This document shows, piece after piece, positions 1 to 6,177 of a stretch of 10,000 nt of DNA. Source of the DNA: Magnetospirillum sp. (GTDB lineage Bacteria > Pseudomonadota > Alphaproteobacteria > Rhodospirillales > Magnetospirillaceae); NCBI GenBank assembly GCA_020217035.1, contig JAIWOG010000278.1:1-10000 (forward strand). Reading direction: 5' to 3'. The notes below the pieces were generated by a model, which had not been told where the DNA came from, made no database searches, and saw nothing but the letters and a program-made list of their open reading frames with translations. Within the stretch, counting starts at the first letter, position 1. Every line of letters starts with the position of its first letter. The position numbers were made by a program, and so were the translations under genes.

Positions 1-294
1 CGCTTGCCGGCGGTGTGGACGTGGTTCGCGGGCGATGACGGCGATTCCATGCTGGAAACCTTGCGACGGTTCTTGTTGTCCAAGCTGGACGTGCCGTGGC
101 CGCACAACTGGATGCTGGATCAGGCCGGCTTGATGTGCGCTCGGCGCTGGTTGCGCCGTTTCCGCCCCGATGCCGCCATCGGCGAGTTGAACCGGGTGGG
201 GGGGCGTTATTTCACCGACTTCCTGGAATGCCGGGGCGACGAGGACGACAAGGCGGCGCTGATCCGCGCCGCCGCCGGCCAGGCTTCGTCATGA
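1..294 (+). CDS. 3' end of an unrecognised protein gene (N-terminus outside window)
   Basis: The frame is open from the first base to a TGA at 292-294, giving about 97 residues of a C-terminus. There is an early TTG at 4, but the frame is open before it and no ribosome site can be judged, so I treat the gene as entering from the left. The piece is soluble-looking and rich in Trp, Arg and Leu, with a WTWF segment near the left edge, a PHNW motif and an Arg-rich stretch (RRWLRRFRP); no signal or membrane segment is visible. I do not recognise the family. Support for a real gene comes from GC-rich third codon positions and from its stop, which abuts that of the convergent kinase gene exactly: the hexamer TCATGA at 289-294 encodes Ser-stop on both strands. 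Confidence 0.65.
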   Translation, partial: RLPAVWTWFAGDDGDSMLETLRRFLLSKLDVPWPHNWMLDQAGLMCARRWLRRFRPDAAIGELNRVGGRYFTDFLECRGDEDDKAALIRAAAGQASS

Positions 295-2991
295 ATTCGG
301 CTGGCCGGGAAGGGTGAAGGTGAAGACGGCGCCACCCTGGGCGCCGTTTTCCGCCCAAATGCGGCCGCCCAGATGTTCGACGATGGTTTTCGAGATGGCC
401 AGCCCCAGCCCGGTGCCCTTGGGCTTGTTGGTCATGGTGTCGCCCACCTGCAAGAAGCGGTCGAACACGGTTTCCAAAGCTTGCGGGGGCAGGCCGGGGC
501 CGTTGTCGTCCACCGACAGGCGGATGCCGTCGCCTTCCCGGGTCAGGCGCAGGAACACCCGGCCGCTGTCGGCTTCGACGAACTTCACCGCGTTGGACAG
601 CAGGTTGATCACCACCTGCATGACCTTGTCGGCATCGGTGGCGATATCGGGCAGGTCGGCCAGATCGGTTTCCAGAACCACGTTCTTGTCCTCGAACAGC
701 GCCTGGGTGGCGGCGACGCAATCCTCGACCAGGGCGCGGGGAGAGACGGGGGCGATGACCCAGGTCATGCGACCCGATTCCAACTTGGCCATGTCCAGGA
801 CCTGGTTGATCAGTCGGGTCAGGCGTTCGCTTTCCTTGATGACGATGGCCAGGAATTCCTGGCGCTGGGTTTCGTCCATGGCCGGGTTGTCGAACAGGAT
901 TTCCGAGAAGGAACGGATCGAAGTCAAGGGCGTGCGCAATTCGTGGGTGACCGTCGAAATGAAGTCGTCCTTCATGCGGTCCAGTTCCTTCAGCCGTTCG
1001 TTGGCCGCCTTCAGTTCGGCGGTGGCGGCTTCCAGGCGCTGGGAATAGGCGATGACCTGGCTGGCCTCGTCCAGGATTTCCATCACCTCGTCCAGACCCA
1101 CCACCTCGCCCTTGGATACCGAGGCCACCATGACCCGGGCCGAGGCGGTGCCGATGGCGCCGGCCAGCAAGGTTTCGGCCATGTCCACCAGTTCGGAATC
1201 CGCCTCGGTCAGGCGGTCCAGGTCGATGCCGCGTCGTGCGGCCCAATGGGTGAAGGCGCGGTCGGCGCTGTCCAGGCCGACGAAGCGCACGCACAGCGCC
1301 CGCAATTCGGAAACCGAGGCGGTACCGCGCCAGAATCGTGACCGTCCGTGGGCCGGGCCGGTGGGCCGCAGCGCGTCGACGAACAGCGACGCCTGGATGC
1401 GTTCCATGGCGGTGTGGCCGGTCAGAAGCGACACCAGCACATAGGCGCCAAGATTGGCCAGCATGCTCCACACCAGGGAATGGGTCACCGGTTCCAATCC
1501 CGACAGGCCGAACAGGGCATAGGGTTTCAGGAAATCGATGCCGGCCAGACCCTGCTCGGCGAATTCCACCGGCAGCCAGCCGGAGCGGGCGAAATTGGGC
1601 AGCAAAAGCGTGTAAAGCCAGATGGTGAAGCCGGCCAGCAGCCCGGCCAGGGCGCCTTTTTCGGTGGCGCCCTTCCACAGGATGCCGCCGATCAGGGCGG
1701 GGGCGAACTGGGCGGCGGCGGCGAAACTGGTTAAGCCGATGGTGACCAGGGCATAGGAATCGCCGATCAGCCGCACATAGGCGTAACCCAGCAGCACCAC
1801 CATGGCCATGGTGACGCGGCGGATGCCCAGCAGCAAGCCGGACAGATCGGGACTTTGCGCCAGTCCCAGCCAGCGCAGACGCAGCAGAAGCGGCATCACC
1901 AGGTCGTTGCACACCATGGTGGACAGCGCGATGGTCTCGACGATGACCATGCTGGCCGCCGCCGACAAGCCGCCCAGGAACACCAGCAGGGCCAGGGCCT
2001 CGGCGCCCTGGCTCAGCGGCAGGGCCAGGACGTAGAGGTCGGGCGACACCTGGTCGCCAAAGGCCATGCGCCCGGCCAGGGCCACCGGCAGCACGAAGAT
2101 GTTGATGGCCAAAAGGTAAAGCGGGAACAGCCACACCATGCGGTCCACGTGACGGCGGTCGGTGTTCTCCACCACCGTGACCTGGAACTGGCGGGGCAGG
2201 CAGGTGAAGGCCAGCATGGACAGCACCACCAGGGCCACCCAGTCGCCATAGGCCGAGCCCTGGATGGTGAACAGCCGGCGCAGGTCGGGGTTTTCGGCGG
2301 CCTTCAGGAAGATGTCGGCGAAGCCGTCATGCAGATGATAGGTGACGAAGCCCCCCACCGCCAGGAAGGCCACCAATTTCACCACCGATTCGAAGGCGAT
2401 GGCCAGCACCATGCCCTGATGGTGCTCGGACGCGTCGATGTGGCGGGTGCCGAACAGGATGGCGAAGGCGGCCAGGAACAGCGCCACCAGCAGCACGGTG
2501 TCACCCAGAATCGGGATGTCGGCGATGGGCGACGACGCGTTGGGCCAGTCCAGCAGCGCCGTCAGCGTGGTGGACACCGCTTTCAGCTGCAACGAGATGT
2601 AGGGCATGATGCCGGTCACCGCGATGATGGTGACGATGCCGCCCAACACTGTGCTTTTGCCGTAACGGGCCGAGATGAAGTCGGCGATCGAGGTGATGCG
2701 GTGGCTGCGGCCGATATGCACCATCTTTCCGATGATGACGCCGGACAGCGCCACCACCAGCGTCGGCCCCAGATAGATGGGCAGGAAGGCCAGGCCGCCC
2801 TGGGCGGCGCGGCCGACGCTGCCATAGAAGGTCCAAGACGTGCAGAACACCGCCATGGACAGCACGTAGGTGGTGGAATTGTCGATCAGCGAACGCCCTT
2901 GGGCGGCGCGGCGGTCGCCGATCCAGGCGATGGCGAACAGCACCAGCAGATAGGCGATGGAGACGGCGACGACCAGCGGGCCGGAAATCAT
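289..2991 (-). CDS. Sodium/solute symporter-like sensor histidine kinase (SLC5-STAC-HisKA-HATPase, CbrA/CrbS type)
   Basis: This 900-aa inner-membrane sensor kinase should autophosphorylate on His and pass the phosphate to a response regulator, probably the one encoded first in the same operon. Residues 1-525 form an SLC5/PutP-like region with about 13 hydrophobic helices. Residues about 560-640 match the STAC linker (key stretch LLAGAIGTASARV at 608-620). A short coiled coil (650-670) leads to HisKA with H683 in THELRTPLTSI. The HATPase part has the N box (NLLSNAVKF, N796/N800), G1 (DNGPG, 829-833), F box (FDRF, 843-846) and G2 (GTGLGL, 859-864). All catalytic motifs look intact. There is no C-terminal receiver and no clear PAS domain. 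The start at 2991 is chosen because GAGGG sits 5 nt upstream and the ATG overlaps the preceding stop (ATGA); an upstream start at 3075 would add a non-membrane Arg/Gly-rich leader. Family knowledge: CbrA and CrbS sense carbon/nitrogen state or acetate. The ligand here is unknown. Confidence 0.95.
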   Translation of the reverse strand: MISGPLVVAVSIAYLLVLFAIAWIGDRRAAQGRSLIDNSTTYVLSMAVFCTSWTFYGSVGRAAQGGLAFLPIYLGPTLVVALSGVIIGKMVHIGRSHRITSIADFISARYGKSTVLGGIVTIIAVTGIMPYISLQLKAVSTTLTALLDWPNASSPIADIPILGDTVLLVALFLAAFAILFGTRHIDASEHHQGMVLAIAFESVVKLVAFLAVGGFVTYHLHDGFADIFLKAAENPDLRRLFTIQGSAYGDWVALVVLSMLAFTCLPRQFQVTVVENTDRRHVDRMVWLFPLYLLAINIFVLPVALAGRMAFGDQVSPDLYVLALPLSQGAEALALLVFLGGLSAAASMVIVETIALSTMVCNDLVMPLLLRLRWLGLAQSPDLSGLLLGIRRVTMAMVVLLGYAYVRLIGDSYALVTIGLTSFAAAAQFAPALIGGILWKGATEKGALAGLLAGFTIWLYTLLLPNFARSGWLPVEFAEQGLAGIDFLKPYALFGLSGLEPVTHSLVWSMLANLGAYVLVSLLTGHTAMERIQASLFVDALRPTGPAHGRSRFWRGTASVSELRALCVRFVGLDSADRAFTHWAARRGIDLDRLTEADSELVDMAETLLAGAIGTASARVMVASVSKGEVVGLDEVMEILDEASQVIAYSQRLEAATAELKAANERLKELDRMKDDFISTVTHELRTPLTSIRSFSEILFDNPAMDETQRQEFLAIVIKESERLTRLINQVLDMAKLESGRMTWVIAPVSPRALVEDCVAATQALFEDKNVVLETDLADLPDIATDADKVMQVVINLLSNAVKFVEADSGRVFLRLTREGDGIRLSVDDNGPGLPPQALETVFDRFLQVGDTMTNKPKGTGLGLAISKTIVEHLGGRIWAENGAQGGAVFTFTLPGQPNS

Positions 2992-3224
2992 GGCGCCCTC
3001 GCGTCGTCGTCGGGCTTGCCTTCCACCACCAGGGCCAGGATGACGATCAGCACCAGCCAGCCGCCGAACAGCCACAGCACCAGCACGGGGATGCCGCCGA
3101 ACAGCACGTCGCGCGAGGCGACGTTCAACAGCGGCGGCAGGAACAGGACCAGGCCCAGCAGGAAAGCGGCGGTCAGACGTTCCGGCTTGCCACTGGGCCG
3201 GGTCAGCCGCAGCCGCCGGCTCAT
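2988..3224 (-). CDS. Small two-helix membrane protein coupled to the symporter-kinase (CbrX-like position)
   Basis: This 78-aa protein has a basic N-terminus (about residues 1-15), two hydrophobic helices (about 18-35 and 42-66, the second containing LWLFGGWLVLIVILALVV), and a short acidic tail. That pattern predicts an inner-membrane protein with both ends in the cytoplasm. Its ATG overlaps the stop of the exonuclease gene by 4 nt and its stop overlaps the kinase start by 4 nt. Only a weak GGCGG precedes its start, so translation probably depends on the gene before it. Small proteins of this kind accompany SLC5-type transporters (DUF4212 with acetate symporters) and the Pseudomonas cbrA kinase (CbrX). 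From that I infer a subunit or assembly factor for the kinase's transporter-like half. It is not a clear DUF4212 match by eye. Confidence 0.82.
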   Translation of the reverse strand: MSRRLRLTRPSGKPERLTAAFLLGLVLFLPPLLNVASRDVLFGGIPVLVLWLFGGWLVLIVILALVVEGKPDDDARAP

Positions 3225-5062
3225 GTCCGGCCGCCGGTCTTCAGCCAGTCCAGGCTGGCCCGGCTGACCTGCTCAAGATCGTGCAATCCCTTGGCGGCGA
3301 GCTGCGGGATCAGGCGGACCAGGATCTCGGCGGTGATCAGCGCGTCCGATTGGGCCGAACGGTGGGGCAGCGGCGGCACCCCCAGGCGGTCGGCCACCGA
3401 ATCCAGCGACAGGTCGTAGCCGGGGTCGATCAACGCCGCCAGGATCATGGTGTCCAACACCGGCTGGCGCAGCGCCACGCCGCTTTCGCCTTGCGCCGCG
3501 TCCAGGAACATCAGGTCGAAGGCGACGTTGTGGCCCACCAGCACCGCGTCGCGGGCGAAGCTGGCGAATTGCGGCAGCACCACCGCCAAGGGCGGCTTGC
3601 CCTTGACCGTGGAATCGTCGATGCCATGAAACTGGGTCGAGGCGGCGGGAATGGGGCGGCCCGGATCGACCAGCCGTTCGAAGCCATTGCCCGATTGCAC
3701 CTTGCCCTGGTCCACCCGCACGGCGCCGATTTGGACGATGCGGTCGCCCTGGTCGGGGCGCAGGCCGGTGGTTTCGCAGTCGAAGGCGACGAATCCCAGC
3801 TCTGTCAGCCTTTCATGGCGTGCGGTGCCGGGACGCAGGTAACGTTCCACCAGGTCCAGGTCGTGCACTTCCGGGCGCGGCTGGCGCAGGTGCTCGCCGG
3901 CGATGAATTGCGGTCGTTCCGGGGGCGGCAGCGGCACCCGCAACACCGCCATGGCGCCGCCGCCGCGCTGGCTCCACGGTTCGCAATCGTGGCGGTCCAG
4001 AACCTCGCGCAGGCTGTCGGGGCCGCCGCCGGCCGGCTGGTCCAGCCACAAATCGACCATGGCGGCCGGCACCGGCTCGCCCTTCCAGGCCAGGTCCAGA
4101 TAAATACGGCGGTCGGCCAGCAGGGCTTCGAAGTCGAATTCGTTATGGCCGCTGTCGCGGGCCAGCAGGCGGGTCAAGGTGGTCAGCGCTTCCAGCAGGG
4201 GTTGGGCGTCGCCATGCAGCCACAAGGGGATGCCCACCATGTTCAAGCGGATACGCTCGGCCCCCAGACGGCGGGCCAGACAGTTGAACAGGTCGCGGGT
4301 GTGCAGGTCGGTGGCCTGGGGCGGCGGCGCCGGCGGGTCGACTTCACGTTCCAGGGCTTCCAGCGCCTGGGTCAAGGCCAGGCATTCCTCGCCCACCACC
4401 TGGTCGAAGGCGGCGCGTTCACGGCCGTCCATGTCGGGAAAGGCGGCGACGGTCTCGGCCGCCGCCCGCAAGTTGGCCAACGGGCGCCGCATGTCGCGCA
4501 GCGCCTGACGCCGTCGGGTGACCGCGCCCTGGGCTTCTTGGCTCAAGGGCGTCAGGACCGCCACATAGAAGCCGTCATGCAGGCTGACCTTGCCGCGCAG
4601 CATGATGGCGCCGTCCAGGCTGGCGCCGACGAAGCCGGCGCTGTCGCCGGGTTCCAGGCTGGACAAGGCCCGCAGCAAGGGTTCGGGGGGCAGGATTTGC
4701 GCCAGCGGCGTTCCGGGGGCGACCACATGGCGGCCGGCCAGGGCGGCGGCGGCGGCATTGGCGCGGGTGACGCGATGAAGGGGGGGGCGGCAGACCAGGA
4801 TGGCGGCAAGATGTTCGTCCATCACCGCATCCAGCCAGGCCCGGTCGGGTTCGGCGGGGGGCGGGGCGGGGATTTCCGCCGCCGGGGCCGGGGCCGTCGT
4901 CGGGCGGCAGCGGCGCCACAGCATCAGCAACAGGGCCAGGGGGATGACGCCGATGCCGGCCACCAGGGGCGCCGGGGCGGGCAGGCGCGAGGCCAAGGCG
5001 ACCAGCAGCACCGAAAGCGCGGTGGCACCGATCAGAAGCGCGATCCGCGAACGTTCGGTCAT
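3221..5062 (-). CDS. Membrane-anchored PAS/pseudo-histidine-kinase fused to a DnaQ-like DEDDh 3'-5' exonuclease domain
   Basis: This 613-aa protein starts with two hydrophobic helices (about 8-25 and 32-50), then a Pro/Ala linker and a PAS-like region (about 73-172). A DHp-like helix follows (about 180-240): RDMRRPLANLRA at 189-200 aligns with the HELRTPLxxI H box but has Arg189 where the phosphoacceptor His should be. Residues 255-380 fit a worn HATPase fold with no N-box Asn, no DxGxG and no GxGxG. From about 420 comes a DnaQ/DEDDh exonuclease domain: ExoI FDCETTGL (D428, E430), the HGIDDSTV stretch (479-486), and ExoII GHNVAFD (D516). ExoIII is HRSAQSD (H567, D573), which is H-x5-D rather than the usual H-x4-D. 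The start has GAGG 5 nt upstream and lies 13 nt after the response regulator stop. Replicative epsilon subunits lack such a sensor half, so this is not DNA polymerase proofreading DnaQ. Nuclease activity is uncertain. Confidence 0.9.
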   Translation of the reverse strand: MTERSRIALLIGATALSVLLVALASRLPAPAPLVAGIGVIPLALLLMLWRRCRPTTAPAPAAEIPAPPPAEPDRAWLDAVMDEHLAAILVCRPPLHRVTRANAAAAALAGRHVVAPGTPLAQILPPEPLLRALSSLEPGDSAGFVGASLDGAIMLRGKVSLHDGFYVAVLTPLSQEAQGAVTRRRQALRDMRRPLANLRAAAETVAAFPDMDGRERAAFDQVVGEECLALTQALEALEREVDPPAPPPQATDLHTRDLFNCLARRLGAERIRLNMVGIPLWLHGDAQPLLEALTTLTRLLARDSGHNEFDFEALLADRRIYLDLAWKGEPVPAAMVDLWLDQPAGGGPDSLREVLDRHDCEPWSQRGGGAMAVLRVPLPPPERPQFIAGEHLRQPRPEVHDLDLVERYLRPGTARHERLTELGFVAFDCETTGLRPDQGDRIVQIGAVRVDQGKVQSGNGFERLVDPGRPIPAASTQFHGIDDSTVKGKPPLAVVLPQFASFARDAVLVGHNVAFDLMFLDAAQGESGVALRQPVLDTMILAALIDPGYDLSLDSVADRLGVPPLPHRSAQSDALITAEILVRLIPQLAAKGLHDLEQVSRASLDWLKTGGRT

Positions 5063-5075
5063 GGCGACCTCGTGA

Positions 5076-5447
5076 TCAGGGATTGCCTAGGAACGCGCGA
5101 ACCTTCTCGACCACGTCGCGGGTCGAGAAGGGCTTGGTGACGTATTCGTCGGCGCCCAGCGCCAGCCCCTTTTCCCGTTCCGAGTCCCGGCCCTTGGCGG
5201 TCAGCATGATGATGCGGGTGTCGGCCCAGTCGGGATTGGCCCGCACGGTCTGGCATACGTCGTAGCCGTCGCGCTTGGGCATCATCACGTCCAGCAGCAC
5301 CAATCCGGGGCGGTGTTCGGCGATGGCGGCCAGCGCCGCTTCGCCGTCGCGCGCCACGTGCACGTCGTATCCCACCTGCTTCAGCAGGTACTGTAGCGAC
5401 AGGACGATGTTGGGTTCGTCGTCCACGACCAGCACTGAACGCGCCAT
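5076..5447 (-). CDS. Single-domain (CheY-like) response regulator
   Basis: This 123-aa protein is a lone receiver domain with all standard residues: acidic pair D9/D10 (VVDDEPN), phosphoacceptor D53 in LLDVMMPKRDGYD, switch T83 in IIMLTAK, and Y102 with K105 in EYVTKPF. There is no DNA-binding output, so it should act through protein contacts or as a phosphorelay intermediate. The start at 5447 is set by GGAGG 7 nt upstream (ACGGAGGCAAGAAATG); the in-frame ATG at 5516 would add a leader that does not belong to the domain. It is the first gene of the operon that ends with the symporter-kinase, its most likely phosphodonor. Confidence 0.94.
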   Translation of the reverse strand: MARSVLVVDDEPNIVLSLQYLLKQVGYDVHVARDGEAALAAIAEHRPGLVLLDVMMPKRDGYDVCQTVRANPDWADTRIIMLTAKGRDSEREKGLALGADEYVTKPFSTRDVVEKVRAFLGNP

Positions 5448-5469
5448 TTCTTGCCTCCGTCGGTTCATC

Positions 5470-5488
5470 ACCTTCTCTGCGGGAAGGT
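5470..5488. repeat. Inverted repeat ACCTTC-N7-GAAGGT in the operon leader
   Basis: A perfect 6-bp dyad with a 7-nt centre lies between the putative -10 and the ribosome site of the response regulator gene. It could be an operator or a small leader hairpin. No U-run follows it on the minus strand, so it is not a typical terminator for the upstream gene. On the plus strand it is followed by TTATT, but nothing is transcribed toward it on that strand. Confidence 0.35.
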
Positions 5489-5516
5489 TTATTGACCACC
5501 CTAACATGCCCTCCAA
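5488..5516 (-). promoter_or_regulatory. Possible promoter of the response regulator-kinase operon
   Basis: On the minus strand TTGGAG (5516-5511) and AATAAA (5493-5488) are separated by 17 nt, a plausible but weak sigma-70-like pair. It lies in the only gap upstream of the operon, 41 nt before the regulator start. AAACCTT is also repeated on this strand at 5521-5515 and 5490-5484, 31 nt apart (about three helical turns). Read-through from the gene at 5534-6028 is not excluded, since I see no terminator between them. Confidence 0.25.
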
Positions 5517-5533
5517 GGTTTGCTAAGGACGGA

Positions 5534-6028
5534 TCAAAGCAAGCCGACTTCCTCCATCCTTTCCTTCAGTCTTTCCTCCTTTTTTCTAAGCGCCTCCTCC
5601 ATGCGTTTGATGCGGCGGTCCAGGTCTTCGATATTGGCCAAGCGTTCCTCGCGCTTCTTTTTGCTCCAGCCGCCGCTGGCCCGCTTGATGCCCCAATCGG
5701 CGGCGACGAAGAACAGGGCCGAGCCGCCGACCACAGCAACCAAAGCCGCCCACAGGCCATAGGTGCGGTCGGCCGCCACCACCGCCCCCCAAAAGCCGAT
5801 GCTGACCAAGGAGGCGGCGACCACCAGCAAGGCCCGGCTGGCGCTTTGGTCGTGGCGCACGCGGCGGCGCTCGGCGGCCCGCAGGGTGTTGACGATTTCC
5901 TCGCGGGCGATGGTCTGCCAGGTGCGGAACGACATGCCCTTGACCGTGCGGTTGTCACGGATCGTCTGTTCCAGCTTGCGCACCAGGTAATCGGCTTGCT
6001 GCTCGGGGGTGGGGCCGTCGTCGGCCAT
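5534..6028 (-). CDS. Two-helix membrane protein with C-terminal coiled coil, function unknown
   Basis: This 164-aa protein has a soluble N-terminus of about 60 residues with a WQTIAREEIVNTLR helix, then two hydrophobic helices (about 65-86 and 90-111). A highly charged helix (about 122-162, KKKREERL...RKKEERLKERMEE) with heptad spacing ends the protein and predicts a coiled coil. Both ends should be cytoplasmic. I chose the start at 6028 because GGAGAG lies 6 nt upstream; in-frame ATGs at 6058 and 6157 have no ribosome site, and the leader they would add has no domain character. It resembles small membrane proteins of the 2TM type, but I do not recognise a named family. It lies 86 bp upstream of the operon's first gene on the same strand and could be cotranscribed with it. 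Confidence 0.8.
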   Translation of the reverse strand: MADDGPTPEQQADYLVRKLEQTIRDNRTVKGMSFRTWQTIAREEIVNTLRAAERRRVRHDQSASRALLVVAASLVSIGFWGAVVAADRTYGLWAALVAVVGGSALFFVAADWGIKRASGGWSKKKREERLANIEDLDRRIKRMEEALRKKEERLKERMEEVGLL

Positions 6029-6056
6029 GGGGCTCTCCGCCTGATTGCGATCGCCC

Positions 6057-6085
6057 ATGCTAGCATCAGGACGGCAGCGGGAAAA
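6057..6085 (-). promoter_or_regulatory. Possible promoter of the two-helix coiled-coil gene
   Basis: On the minus strand TTTTCC (6085-6080) and TAGCAT (6062-6057) are 17 nt apart, weakly fitting -35 and -10 elements, about 29 nt before the ATG at 6028. The -10 candidate lies inside the perfect 10-bp palindrome ATGCTAGCAT (6057-6066). A second perfect palindrome, GCGATCGC, sits just downstream at 6047-6054. Evidence is by inspection only. Confidence 0.25.
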
Positions 6086-6150
6086 CTCACCCTCCTCCGC
6101 CGGGCCGGTGGAGATGACGGCAGATGCCGGCCCAAGCGGAGGAAGGAGAT

Positions 6151-6177
6151 GCCCCAAGACGTTTACGTCCGGGGGGC
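6151..6177 (-). other. Strong stem-loop across the stop codon of the atypical receiver gene
   Basis: GACGT-TT-ACGTC (6158-6169) is a perfect 5-bp stem with a 2-nt centre, flanked by GCCCC (6151-6155) and GGGGGGC (6171-6177), which can extend the pairing to about 10 bp with a small internal bulge. It contains the TAA stop at 6163-6165. No T-run follows on the minus strand, so it is at best an atypical terminator or an RNA 3'-end stabiliser. Confidence 0.4.

Noticed and set aside
212..2134. Alternative minus-strand frame of 640 codons within the kinase gene
   Set aside because: Pro/Arg/Gly/His-rich frame-shifted reading of the kinase gene; all kinase motifs are in the other frame.
2992..3075. 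Upstream start for the symporter-kinase that would add 28 residues
   Set aside because: The leader is Arg/Gly-rich and unlike an SLC5 N-terminus, and it lies inside the coupled small gene; ATG 2991 has GAGGG upstream and an ATGA overlap.
1855..3267. Long plus-strand open frame (470 codons) opposite the symporter-kinase
   Set aside because: His/Gln/Gly-rich translation with no domain; it mirrors the GC-rich codon pattern of the well-supported minus-strand gene.
3221..5062. Annotation as replicative DNA polymerase III epsilon subunit (dnaQ)
   Set aside because: The protein has membrane helices and a PAS/pseudokinase half, is 613 aa against about 240 for DnaQ, and sits in a signalling operon with displaced ExoIII spacing.
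3281..5140. Long plus-strand open frame (619 codons) opposite the pseudokinase-exonuclease
   Set aside because: Low-complexity Gln/Gly/His/Arg composition, no recognisable motif, and fully antisense to a gene with clear DEDDh motifs.
6151..6177. Stem-loop as a Rho-independent terminator
   Set aside because: No T-rich run follows on the minus strand, so it is listed only as a stem-loop across the stop codon.
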